A stretch of 7,402 nt of DNA from assembly GCA_021155145.1 (NCBI GenBank), contig JAJNPX010000437.1, forward strand, positions 1-7,402, given 5' to 3'. Each line of letters begins with the position of its first letter. Position 1 is the stretch's first letter. The DNA comes from Acidisarcina sp. Its GTDB lineage: Bacteria > Acidobacteriota > Blastocatellia > Pyrinomonadales > Pyrinomonadaceae. The notes beneath the pieces are model-generated. The model saw only the letters and a program-made list of their open reading frames with translations. It made no database searches and was not told where the DNA came from. A program made the position numbers and the translations under genes. This document shows positions 1 to 6,800 of the stretch, piece by piece.

Positions 1-548
1 AGAACCTGGTGGCGACCCAATCCGGCGGGCTGGTCGTACAGGATCCGACAAACCGGACTCGCGACTTTGGCCCGGCACTCGCCGACCAAAGGCATACATT
101 TGTAATGAGCTTTGTCGGCCGGCCGCAGTTCAATTTTGAGAACGATGCCCTTAACTACCTCGTAAACAATAATCAGTTCGGGATCATTACCACTCTCAAC
201 AGCGGCGAGCGATTCAATATCGTCGCGGCGACGGACATCAACGGCGATGGCTTCACGGGATCGGACAATCCGGTTGGCATCGGGCGAAACTCCGGTGTGA
301 CACCAAAACAGTTCAACCTCGACCTGAGGTATTCGCGGTATATCCCGATCACCGAAAGGTTCAGGATCGAGGCATTCGTAGAGTTCCTGAACCTCTTTAA
401 CGTCAACAGCGTGTTTCAGATCAACAGCCTTACGGTGACGACCGATGCGCTTGGAAACGCGACTCAGGCGTTGCCGACGCCGCAGACACGGGCCGTGACA
501 TCGCTCGACAGCCGGCAGGCGCAGATCGGGTTCAAGTTCATCTTCTAG
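1..548 (+). CDS. TonB-dependent receptor, Oar-like, C-terminal end (5' partial)
   Basis: This is the last ~180 residues of an outer-membrane beta-barrel protein. The frame (codons from position 3) is open to the window edge, so the GTG at position 9 is probably not a start. Visible marks are a DQRHTF strand early on, an acidic DINGDGF turn followed by DNP and a GRNSG segment, then FNLDLRYSRYI, an FRIEAFVEFLNLFNVNS strand and a terminal QIGFKFIF ending in Phe. A C-terminal aromatic residue is the usual Bam recognition signal of outer-membrane barrels. The pattern is typical of the large carboxypeptidase-regulatory-domain/TonB receptors (Oar-like) that are abundant in Acidobacteriota. The plug and N-terminal domains lie outside the window, so the ligand cannot be inferred. 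A hairpin follows the stop codon and a new promoter begins after it, so this gene is probably a separate transcription unit from the symporter cluster. Confidence 0.85.
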   Translation, partial: NLVATQSGGLVVQDPTNRTRDFGPALADQRHTFVMSFVGRPQFNFENDALNYLVNNNQFGIITTLNSGERFNIVAATDINGDGFTGSDNPVGIGRNSGVTPKQFNLDLRYSRYIPITERFRIEAFVEFLNLFNVNSVFQINSLTVTTDALGNATQALPTPQTRAVTSLDSRQAQIGFKFIF

Positions 549-564
549 GCGGGCTTGGGAAGGT

Positions 565-595
565 GCCGGGTGCTTGTCGAAGGCGGGCACCCGGC
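565..595 (+). terminator. Hairpin after TonB receptor gene, probable terminator
   Basis: A perfect 9-bp inverted repeat, GCCGGGTGC (565-573) and GCACCCGGC (587-595), encloses a 13-nt loop and starts 17 nt after the receptor stop codon. The stem is very GC-rich. The tract that follows (TTAATTGTT) is only partly T, so this is a weaker intrinsic terminator than the one at 6794-6832. It may act as a terminator or as a 3'-end stabilising hairpin. Confidence 0.6.
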
Positions 596-600
596 TTAAT

Positions 601-609
601 TGTTATAAT
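601..609 (+). promoter_or_regulatory. Extended -10 promoter for the symporter cluster
   Basis: TGTTATAAT matches the extended -10 consensus TGnTATAAT exactly. No good -35 hexamer sits 16-18 nt upstream: TTGTCG at 574-579 is too far, and that stretch is the terminator loop. Extended -10 promoters can work without a -35. Transcription would start near 616, giving a leader of only about 17 nt before the ATG at 633. It lies just after the receptor hairpin, consistent with a new transcription unit. No experimental support is available. Confidence 0.55.
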
Positions 610-632
610 GGTCACTCTCCCGAACCGATAAA

Positions 633-776
633 ATGGGATTGCACGAAGCAAAGATCAAGGGACCCGTGGAAGAGCTGCCGGATGCGTGGTGGTACCGGGT
701 CTATGCCGGGGTGATCGTTATGACGATCATTGTCATCTCTCTGCTTTGGGCTTTTTCGAGATACTTTTCCAGTTAG
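633..776 (+). CDS. Small single-pass membrane protein (47 aa) ahead of symporter
   Basis: This short open frame (ATG 633, TAG 774-776) encodes 47 residues. Its N-terminus is hydrophilic and charged ([17 protein letters not shown]). An aromatic interface (AWWYRVY) follows, then one strongly hydrophobic segment (about residues 25-41, [17 protein letters not shown]) and a short basic/aromatic tail. It is very likely a one-TM inner-membrane protein. It sits 24 nt downstream of a perfect extended -10 and 7 nt before the symporter start, so the two are probably co-transcribed and translationally coupled. Small one- or two-TM accessory proteins are known beside several bacterial Na+ symporters, and a subunit or stability role is an inference from that. 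I do not recognise the family. No clear Shine-Dalgarno precedes the ATG. The alternative is a non-coding spacer, but the composition and TM pattern argue for a gene. Confidence 0.6.
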   Translation: MGLHEAKIKGPVEELPDAWWYRVYAGVIVMTIIVISLLWAFSRYFSS

Positions 777-783
777 GCCGATA

Positions 784-2472
784 ATGCAATTTCTCGATTG
801 GGCGGTCGTCGTCGTTTATCTTGCATACGTCATTTGGGACGGCATCAGGATGACGAAGCACAGCGGCAGCGCCGAAGGATATTTCCTCGCTAACCGGAGC
901 CTGCCCTGGTGGGCGGTCGGGCTGTCTGTGATGGCGACTCAGCTCTCGGCGATCACGCTGGTCGGAACGACAGGCCAGGCATACGCCGACGGGATGCGCT
1001 TTTTGCAGTTCTACTACGGACTGCCGCTCGCGATGGTAATACTCTGCATCACGGTCGTACCGTTCTTTTACAGGGCGAACGTCTTTACCGCGTATGAGTA
1101 TCTCGAGAAACGCTTCGACTCAAAGACACGCTCTCTGACCAGCTTCTTTTTCCTGATCTCGCGCGGCCTCGGCGTCGGGGTGATCATCGCGGCCCCGTCG
1201 GTGATCTTGTCGATCGTGCTTGGCTGGAGCGAGATCCTTACGATATTCGTCATCGGCCTCTCGACCACCGCGTATACGATGATCGGCGGAGTGCAGGCGG
1301 TCACGTGGACCGATGTAAAGCAGATGGTCGTCATCTTCGTCGGATTGTCGATCGTGCTCTTTGTGATCGTTTCGCAATTTCCGGCGGGCGTGACGCTTAC
1401 CGACGGCCTCTATCTCGCCGGTTCGCTCGGCAAACTCGAGACGGTGAACACGAGCTTTGACCTGACCGAGAAATATACGATCTGGTCGGGCACCATCGCC
1501 GCCCTGTTCTTGTTCCTTTCATACTTCGGCTGCGACCAGAGCCAGGTGCAGCGGTTCTTGACAGCAAAGTCGGTAAGCCAGGGCCGGACGTCGCTCCTTA
1601 TGAGCGCCTTTCTCAAGATACCGATGCAGTTCATGATCCTGCTTATCGGGGTACTTGTTTTTGTCTTTTACCAGTTTGCCATGCCGCCGATGATCTTTAA
1701 CGCGGTCGAAGAGGCAAAGCTGGTCCCAAACGCCCAGTATCAGGCACTGCAGGCGGACCACAACGCGGCACACGACAGACGCGAACAAGCGGCGCTCGCA
1801 TTTGTTCAGAATAGGAGTGACCAGGCGCGTAATGACTACATTGCCGCCGACAAAAGCTTCAACGACGCACGGAAGAACGCAGTCGATTACGTTAAGGCAA
1901 CTACCAGCAACACAAGCTTTAACGATGTCAACTACGTTTTTCCGTCGTTCGTTGTCGCAAATATGCCGATGGGCGTGATCGGGCTCATCATCGCGGCGAT
2001 ATTCGCGGCGGCGATGTCGTCGATCTCGGCAGAATTGAATGCGCTGGCTACCGCATCGACGATCGATTTTTACAAACGCCACTTTAAAAAGGACGGCACC
2101 GACCGCGATTACGTGAGGTTCGGACGTTTTGCGACGCTCCTCTGGGGCACCTTTGCGTGCATTGTCGCGATCTATGCGACAAATCTCGGTTCGCTGATCG
2201 AGGTGGTGAATAAATTCGGGTCTTTCTTTTACGGGTCGCTGCTCGGGGTCTTCGTACTGGCGATCGGCGTCCGGCGGGCGAGGGCGAGAGGCGCGTTCTT
2301 CGGGCTTTTGTTCGGAATTGCCTCGGTCTGGATCGCGAGCATCTATACCAATATCGAGTTCCTTTGGTTCAACGTGGTCGGCTGCGTGGTTACGGTCACC
2401 GCCGGTTACCTCATCAGCCTCACGGTGCCGGATACCGACGATAGCGGAGACGCGGAGGCACAGAGAGTTTAA
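784..2472 (+). CDS. Sodium:solute symporter (SSS/SLC5 family)
   Basis: This is a 562-residue inner-membrane transporter of the Na+/solute symporter family, with many hydrophobic helices. Seen motifs include the TM region [17 protein letters not shown] (about 51-67) in the position of the first LeuT-fold helix, and the family signature [13 protein letters not shown] (168-180). [19 protein letters not shown] (407-425) carries the A..SS arrangement that forms the Na2 site in vSGLT. A hydrophilic, probably helical stretch of about 75 residues (about 306-382) interrupts the fold before [14 protein letters not shown]. The start was set at ATG 784, because the longer frame from TTG 730 overlaps the upstream small gene out of frame and adds residues unlike a symporter N-terminus. 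TAGG at 774-777 is a weak ribosome-binding site that overlaps the upstream stop codon. The substrate is unknown; SSS members take up sugars, amino acids, carboxylates, sialic acid and others. The adjacent secreted deacetylase suggests it imports a product of that enzyme. Confidence 0.92.
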   Translation: MQFLDWAVVVVYLAYVIWDGIRMTKHSGSAEGYFLANRSLPWWAVGLSVMATQLSAITLVGTTGQAYADGMRFLQFYYGLPLAMVILCITVVPFFYRANVFTAYEYLEKRFDSKTRSLTSFFFLISRGLGVGVIIAAPSVILSIVLGWSEILTIFVIGLSTTAYTMIGGVQAVTWTDVKQMVVIFVGLSIVLFVIVSQFPAGVTLTDGLYLAGSLGKLETVNTSFDLTEKYTIWSGTIAALFLFLSYFGCDQSQVQRFLTAKSVSQGRTSLLMSAFLKIPMQFMILLIGVLVFVFYQFAMPPMIFNAVEEAKLVPNAQYQALQADHNAAHDRREQAALAFVQNRSDQARNDYIAADKSFNDARKNAVDYVKATTSNTSFNDVNYVFPSFVVANMPMGVIGLIIAAIFAAAMSSISAELNALATASTIDFYKRHFKKDGTDRDYVRFGRFATLLWGTFACIVAIYATNLGSLIEVVNKFGSFFYGSLLGVFVLAIGVRRARARGAFFGLLFGIASVWIASIYTNIEFLWFNVVGCVVTVTAGYLISLTVPDTDDSGDAEAQRV

Positions 2473-2487
2473 CTTCCTACGAGATTT

Positions 2488-5130
2488 ATGCCGCGAACAT
2501 CAATTGCAAGATTGCTTGTCCTTTCGTTCTTTTGTTTTTCAGTATCTCTGCAGCTGATCGTACCGGAACCGGCGACAGCGCAGGTGCGACCGCTGTACGA
2601 CCTCGGGGCGAGCGGCCTCGGGCAGGCTCTCAAACGCCTCCAGACCACGGCGAGCGCCCTCCACACGGCTGCCCATCCTGACGATGAGGATTCGGGCTTG
2701 CTTGCTTATCTTGCCCGGCACGATCGGGCCAGGACGGCGTACCTGGCGTTAAACCGCGGCGATGGCGGGCAAAACGTCATCGGACAGGAATTGTTCGAAG
2801 GCCTCGGCGTGATCAGAACGGAAGAACTGCTGCAGGCGAGGCGTCTGGACGGCGGAGGGCAGTATTTTACCCGCGTAATGGATTACGGCTTCTCAAAACG
2901 GCGGGAGGAAGCGGCGCGGATATGGGGCGAACGCGAGGTGCTGGGCGATATGGTCCGGGCGATCAGGCTGTATCGGCCGCTCGTGATCATCTCGCGTTTT
3001 TCGGGTACGCCTGCGGATGGCCACGGACAGCATCAGCTTGCGGGCTATCTTACGCCCATCGCGTTCAAGGCGGCAGCCGACCCGAAAGAGTTTCCCGAGC
3101 ATTTCAAGGAAGGGCTCGAACCGTGGCAGGCAAAGAAGCTCTATGTTTCACAGAGTTTTGTGGCCAATCCGCAGAATCAGCCGACGCTTACGATAAATAC
3201 CGGCGAATATGACCCGCTCATCGGCCGCTCTTATTTCGAGATCGCGATGGAAGGCCGGAGCCAGCACAAATCGCAGGAAATGGGGATGCTCGAACTGCGA
3301 GGCCGACAGATGTCGGGAATGAGGCTGGTCGAGAACCTGACGGGGAAAGACCTCTCAAAGGAGACGAGCGTATTCGACGGCATCGACACATCGATAAAAG
3401 GGATCGCGGCGCTCGCGGGCGACAGCAACTCGAACCTGACGCCAAAGCTTGCGGCACTGCAGGCCACGGCCGAAGAGGCAATGCGGACGTACGATCCCTT
3501 TGCACCTGAAAAGCTGATACCGATCCTCGCTCGCGGCCATAAGGAAGCCCGCGAGGCGGAGTTGTCGACGCGCGACCCGGAGTCGAAGGCTCTGCTACGC
3601 GAAAAGCAGGATGAGTTTGCCCGGGCACTCTTGATGGCGGCGGGTATCGTGATCGACGCCCTAAGCAGCCGCGATACCATCGTCGCGGGCGATTCGGCGG
3701 ATGTCGCGATCAGGATATTTGCTCCGGAGAATGCAGCGGCAACGATCGTTGACACGGCATTAGGCGTCCCCGCCGGTTGGACGGCGACGAAGACCGAAGA
3801 ACCGGCCCAGGAACCTTCATCGGGATTCAGGCCGCGGCGCGAGGCCGCATTCGGCGCGGCGTTCTTTCGCCTGGCCACGCCTGCGGACGCAAAGCTGACA
3901 ACACCCTATTGGCTTGAATCGCCGAGAAAGAATTTCAACTTCGACTGGTCAAACGCTGGCAATGCAAAGAATCTTCCGTTCGGGCCGCCGCTGGTCACGG
4001 CAAAGGTGAGGCTTAAGATCGGCGGCGAGGAAGTTGAAGTCGCCCGGGAAGTTCAATACCGCTACGCTGACGACATACGCGGCGAGATCAGGCGAGACAT
4101 CAACATCGTACCGGCCCTTGCGGTCGGGCTGCAGTCAGACCTTCTGATCGCTCCCGTTTCTGCCGCCCCGCAGAAACACCGGCTGGTCATGACCGTTTCA
4201 AACAATACCGATGCTCCGGCGAAAGGCACAGCGAGATTTGCCCTGCCCGCCGGATGGCAGTTGGCGCCGGCCTCGTCACCCTTCGAGCTTCGGCGAAAAG
4301 GTGATAAGACCGCGCTTTCGTTCGATCTGACGATCCCGGCGAATGCGCGGCCCGATTCATATTCCCTGACCGCGATCGCCGAAATGAACGGGCGTTCCTT
4401 TGACCGTTCGGTCCAGGAGATCGCTTATCCGCACATTCAAACGCATCGCATTTACACAAGAGCAGATGTCAAAGCGCAGGTTATGGACCTCAGGATCCTG
4501 CCGGTAAGGGTCGGCTATATCATGGGCAGCGGCGACAAGGTGCCCGAAGCGATCAGGCGAATGGGTGTCGATGTGACCATGCTCGATGAGAAGATGCTCT
4601 CGACCGGCGATCTGGCTCAGTTCGACACTATCGTGGTCGGTATCCGTGCATCGCAGGTAAGGCCCGATTACGTCTCGAACAACGGACGGCTTACGGAGTT
4701 CATGAATCAAGGCGGGACGCTGATCGTCCAATACCAGCAGCAGGAGTATGTGCGGTTAGGCCTACAGCCCTATCCGGCAAAGATGGATGGGAACATACGC
4801 GTGACCGACGAGAACGCCGCCGTGAAGATCCTGCAGCCTCAGCATCCCGTATTCAACACGCCGAATCGGATCGGTGACGCCGATTGGCTCAACTGGGTCC
4901 AGGAAAGAAATCTCTATTCGTTCTCGGATTTCGATGCGTCAAAATACACGGCCTTGCTCGAATCGCACGATGAGGGCGAGCCCGAAAAAACCGGGGGCAT
5001 GGTCTATGCAGAGGTAGGAAAGGGAAAGTACATCTATACATCCTATTCCTGGTTCCGCCAGCTTCCGGTAGGTAATCCGGGCGCATACCGCATCTTCGCA
5101 AATATGTTGAGTCTCTCAAGGCAGGAATAA
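2488..5130 (+). CDS. Secreted multidomain PIG-L/LmbE-family deacetylase
   Basis: This is an 880-residue protein with a signal peptide: basic start, hydrophobic core about 9-25, and probable cleavage at ATA|Q, residues 29-32. The PIG-L/LmbE zinc deacetylase domain follows (about 55-260). It has AHPDDE at 62-67 (H63 and D66 as metal ligands, D65 as probable base, by analogy with MshB) and GHGQHQLAG at 178-186, where H182 is the likely third ligand. LALNRGDGGQN (87-96) and RTEELLQARRLDGG (110-123) are also typical of the family. Residues about 390-650 look like beta-sandwich modules, and 560-650 (VSNNTDAPAKG, FALPAGWQL) resembles an NPCBM-associated NEW3 domain. The C-terminus (about 670-870) looks like a class I glutamine-amidotransferase-like alpha/beta fold (VGYIMGSGDKVPEAIRRMG, FDTIVVGIRA, FMNQGGTLIVQY). 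Characterised PIG-L enzymes remove acetyl groups from amino sugars, and the substrate here is unknown. The gene is 15 nt after the symporter. The ATG at 2488 has only a weak GAG-type ribosome-binding site. Confidence 0.9.
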   Translation: MPRTSIARLLVLSFFCFSVSLQLIVPEPATAQVRPLYDLGASGLGQALKRLQTTASALHTAAHPDDEDSGLLAYLARHDRARTAYLALNRGDGGQNVIGQELFEGLGVIRTEELLQARRLDGGGQYFTRVMDYGFSKRREEAARIWGEREVLGDMVRAIRLYRPLVIISRFSGTPADGHGQHQLAGYLTPIAFKAAADPKEFPEHFKEGLEPWQAKKLYVSQSFVANPQNQPTLTINTGEYDPLIGRSYFEIAMEGRSQHKSQEMGMLELRGRQMSGMRLVENLTGKDLSKETSVFDGIDTSIKGIAALAGDSNSNLTPKLAALQATAEEAMRTYDPFAPEKLIPILARGHKEAREAELSTRDPESKALLREKQDEFARALLMAAGIVIDALSSRDTIVAGDSADVAIRIFAPENAAATIVDTALGVPAGWTATKTEEPAQEPSSGFRPRREAAFGAAFFRLATPADAKLTTPYWLESPRKNFNFDWSNAGNAKNLPFGPPLVTAKVRLKIGGEEVEVAREVQYRYADDIRGEIRRDINIVPALAVGLQSDLLIAPVSAAPQKHRLVMTVSNNTDAPAKGTARFALPAGWQLAPASSPFELRRKGDKTALSFDLTIPANARPDSYSLTAIAEMNGRSFDRSVQEIAYPHIQTHRIYTRADVKAQVMDLRILPVRVGYIMGSGDKVPEAIRRMGVDVTMLDEKMLSTGDLAQFDTIVVGIRASQVRPDYVSNNGRLTEFMNQGGTLIVQYQQQEYVRLGLQPYPAKMDGNIRVTDENAAVKILQPQHPVFNTPNRIGDADWLNWVQERNLYSFSDFDASKYTALLESHDEGEPEKTGGMVYAEVGKGKYIYTSYSWFRQLPVGNPGAYRIFANMLSLSRQE

Positions 5131-6621
5131 ATGCAGACGAAAGAAGAAACAGAGAAATTTCCGGCCGAGACGTATAAGAAGAATGTACTTGCGGACTGCT
5201 TTGCGGATGCAAAGGAACATTTTCTCGACGCATATCATCAGGTCGATCTGGCTCATGCCGTAATGCTCTTTGAGCAGGAGATCATTACCGGGGGCGAACT
5301 CGCGGCGATATTGAACGCACTTGTTCAGCTTGATTTCGACGCGATCCGTTCGCGGCAGTACGACGGCTCGTTCGAGGACCTTTTCTACCTGCTCCAGCAG
5401 GAGATAGCAAAGCTCTGTGACCCCGACACGGCCGGCAAGCTCCACACGGCGCGCAGCCGGAACGATATCGACGTGACGATCTATCGGCTGCATTTGCGGG
5501 AAGATACGCTGACTCTGATACGCTCGGCCATGGACCTCAGGCAGGTCTTTCTCGACCTCGCGTCCCGCAATCACGAAACACTGATCCCGGCATATACGCA
5601 TACGCAGCCGGCACAGCCATCGACGATGGCCCATTTCCTGCTCGCCATGGCCGAGAATGTCGGGCGTGACATCAGGCGGCTTCAACACGCGTTCGAGAAT
5701 ATGAACCATTGCCCGCTCGGTGCGGGAGCGATCACGACCACGGGTTTTCCGATCGATCGCGGGCGGGTGGCCGAATTGCTCGGCTTTTCGTCGCCGACGG
5801 TGAATTCCTATGGCTCGATCGCGTCGGTCGATTATTTTACCGAGACGCTCGGTGCCGTCTCGGCCCTGCTGGTCAACACGGGCAAGTTCGCACAGGAATT
5901 TCTGCTGATGGCGATGATGGAATTCAATGCCATTCGCCTGCCCGACGGCTATGTGCAAGGTTCCTCGATAATGCCGCAAAAGAGAAATCCGGTCGCACTT
6001 GAGCATATCCGTGCGATCGGCAGCAAGGCCCTCGGCCAGGCACTCGGTGTGATCACGGCGGTCCACAATACACCGTTCGGCGATATCAACGATGTCGAGG
6101 ACGATCTTCAGCCGCTGATCTATTCGGCGATGCGCGACGCAGACCGGGCCGTCGCTCTCTTTGCCGGCACGTTGAGGTCAGCGACGTTCAACTTCGACGT
6201 TCTGAAAAAGCGGGCGGGCGAGAACTTTATCGCCGTGACGGAGCTGGCCGATGTGATCGTTCGAAAGGAGAATCTTCCTTTCAGGCTCTCGCACAAGATA
6301 GTCGGTATCTCAGTTAGGAGCGCCATCGATGCCGGCTCGGGCATCACGCATGAGATACTGCAAAACGCCGCTCACGAAGTGATCGGAAGGCCGCTCGGCC
6401 TGAGCGACGATGAACTCGCGGCGGCGATCTCGCCCGAGAATTTCGTTAACGTCCGCACCATCTTTGGCGGCACCGCTCCAGCCGAAACGCGCCGGGCGCT
6501 CTCCGTCGAGCGGGAACTCGAGGTAGAGGATGACACGTGGTACGTCAGCACCCTCGATGGCTTAAGACTCGCACGCCAGAATCTGGACCGAACCGTCAAA
6601 AAATATCTCGCGAGAAATTAG
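5131..6621 (+). CDS. ArgH-like lyase (argininosuccinate lyase/fumarase superfamily)
   Basis: This is a 496-residue cytoplasmic member of the fumarase/aspartase superfamily, which eliminates fumarate from succinyl-N compounds. The three conserved regions are all visible: KLHTARSRND (103-112), IPAYTHTQPAQPSTMAH (152-168, catalytic-type T156-H157) and the signature loop GSSIMPQKRNP (277-287, with the catalytic serine). LGAGAITTTGFPIDR (196-210) is also ArgH-like. It differs from standard ArgH. It lacks the N-terminal WGGRF motif, has NDI where ArgH usually has NDQ, and has MPQKRNPVALEH rather than MPQKKNPD. It could be a divergent ArgH of arginine synthesis, or an ArgH-like C-N lyase with another substrate (EDDS lyase is a known example of that kind). 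Its ATG directly abuts the deacetylase TAA, with AGGA at 5123-5126 as ribosome-binding site, so it is translationally coupled to that gene. No argG or other arginine gene is in the window. Confidence 0.85.
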   Translation: MQTKEETEKFPAETYKKNVLADCFADAKEHFLDAYHQVDLAHAVMLFEQEIITGGELAAILNALVQLDFDAIRSRQYDGSFEDLFYLLQQEIAKLCDPDTAGKLHTARSRNDIDVTIYRLHLREDTLTLIRSAMDLRQVFLDLASRNHETLIPAYTHTQPAQPSTMAHFLLAMAENVGRDIRRLQHAFENMNHCPLGAGAITTTGFPIDRGRVAELLGFSSPTVNSYGSIASVDYFTETLGAVSALLVNTGKFAQEFLLMAMMEFNAIRLPDGYVQGSSIMPQKRNPVALEHIRAIGSKALGQALGVITAVHNTPFGDINDVEDDLQPLIYSAMRDADRAVALFAGTLRSATFNFDVLKKRAGENFIAVTELADVIVRKENLPFRLSHKIVGISVRSAIDAGSGITHEILQNAAHEVIGRPLGLSDDELAAAISPENFVNVRTIFGGTAPAETRRALSVERELEVEDDTWYVSTLDGLRLARQNLDRTVKKYLARN

Positions 6622-6624
6622 AGA

Positions 6625-6654
6625 TTGACAAGTGAATCAAGAATCGATTATGGT
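6625..6654 (+). promoter_or_regulatory. Probable sigma-70 promoter of the aromatic leader/operon
   Basis: A consensus -35 TTGACA (6625-6630) starts 4 nt after the lyase stop codon. TATGGT (6649-6654, four of six consensus bases) lies 18 nt downstream as a fair -10. Transcription would begin near 6661, about 24 nt before the leader peptide ATG at 6685. The surrounding DNA is clearly more AT-rich than the flanking genes. The -35 is strong and the -10 is moderate, so the exact start is uncertain. Confidence 0.5.
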
Positions 6655-6684
6655 AATTTTCGATAGATAATTGTCAGTTATACG

Positions 6685-6771
6685 ATGAACCGACGCAGCA
6701 TTAACAACTTTAGCTACTTTTATTTTTACTTTTTTGGTAAAGCGGCTAAGGTTTGGTCAGATCCTGCGTAG
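6685..6771 (+). CDS. Phe/Tyr-rich leader peptide (28 aa)
   Basis: The ATG at 6685 opens a 28-codon frame ending in TAG (6769-6771). Residues 9-17 read FSYFYFYFF: five Phe (all TTT) and three Tyr (TAC, TAT, TAC) in nine codons (6709-6735). The tail is GKAAKVWSDPA. It resembles in kind, though not in sequence, the E. coli PheL and PheM leader peptides, whose role is to make ribosomes stall when aromatic aminoacyl-tRNA is scarce. The genes immediately downstream make phenylalanine, which fits. The frame is closed upstream by TAG at 6664-6666, so this ATG is the only standard start. No good Shine-Dalgarno is seen, which is the main weakness. The peptide itself probably has no other function. Confidence 0.78.
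   Translation: MNRRSINNFSYFYFYFFGKAAKVWSDPA
6706..6753 (+). promoter_or_regulatory. Attenuator 1:2 hairpin (anti-antiterminator)
   Basis: AACTTTAGC (6706-6714) pairs with GCTAAGGTT (6745-6753) over nine contiguous pairs, one of them U-G, and a further U-G pair is possible at 6715/6744. The 30-nt loop holds most of the Phe/Tyr control codons. The 5' arm lies exactly where the control run begins, so a ribosome stalled there would prevent this stem. Forming it would hide the segment needed for the antiterminator. It is found by hand pairing; no folding energy was computed. Confidence 0.6.
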
Positions 6772-6800
6772 AGGAATAAAGATCACCAAAACGAAGCCGT
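6742..6800 (+). promoter_or_regulatory. Attenuator 2:3 hairpin (antiterminator)
   Basis: GCGGCT (6742-6747) pairs with AGCCGT (6795-6800), six pairs including one G-U. After a 4x4 internal loop with one possible G-C pair, TTTGGT (6752-6757) pairs perfectly with ACCAAA (6785-6790). The 3' arm takes up six of the eleven bases of the terminator 5' arm (6794-6804), so this structure and the terminator exclude each other. The leader peptide stop codon lies in its loop, as expected if a terminating ribosome is to break it up. Confidence 0.65.

Noticed and set aside
730..783. N-terminal extension of the symporter from TTG 730
   Set aside because: It overlaps the 47-aa gene in another frame and adds 18 residues not typical of SSS proteins. 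ATG 784 begins right at the usual short N-terminus before TM1.
1519..2082. 187-codon open frame on the - strand inside the symporter gene
   Set aside because: It is a shadow of the symporter coding frame. Its translation is rich in Arg, His and Cys with no motif.
2488..2583. Lipoprotein signal in the PIG-L protein
   Set aside because: The Cys in the hydrophobic core (LSFFCFS) lacks a lipobox context. An ordinary signal peptidase I site (ATA|Q) fits better.
5116..6066. 316-codon open frame on the - strand inside the lyase gene
   Set aside because: It lies antisense to a lyase with all family motifs, has a low-complexity Arg/His-rich translation typical of antisense GC-rich DNA, and matches no recognisable family.
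6625..6676. Possible operator made of inverted repeats (TGACA 6626-6630 with TGTCA 6672-6676, and ATCGA 6643-6647 with TCGAT 6660-6664)
   Set aside because: The arms are only 5 bp, widely spaced and not centred on the same point. This is expected by chance in AT-rich DNA.
6693..6769. Alternative pairing ACGCAG (6693-6698) with CTGCGT (6764-6769)
   Set aside because: It is a real 6-bp match spanning the leader, but shorter and longer-range than the 1:2 stem at 6706-6753. It may only be an auxiliary contact.
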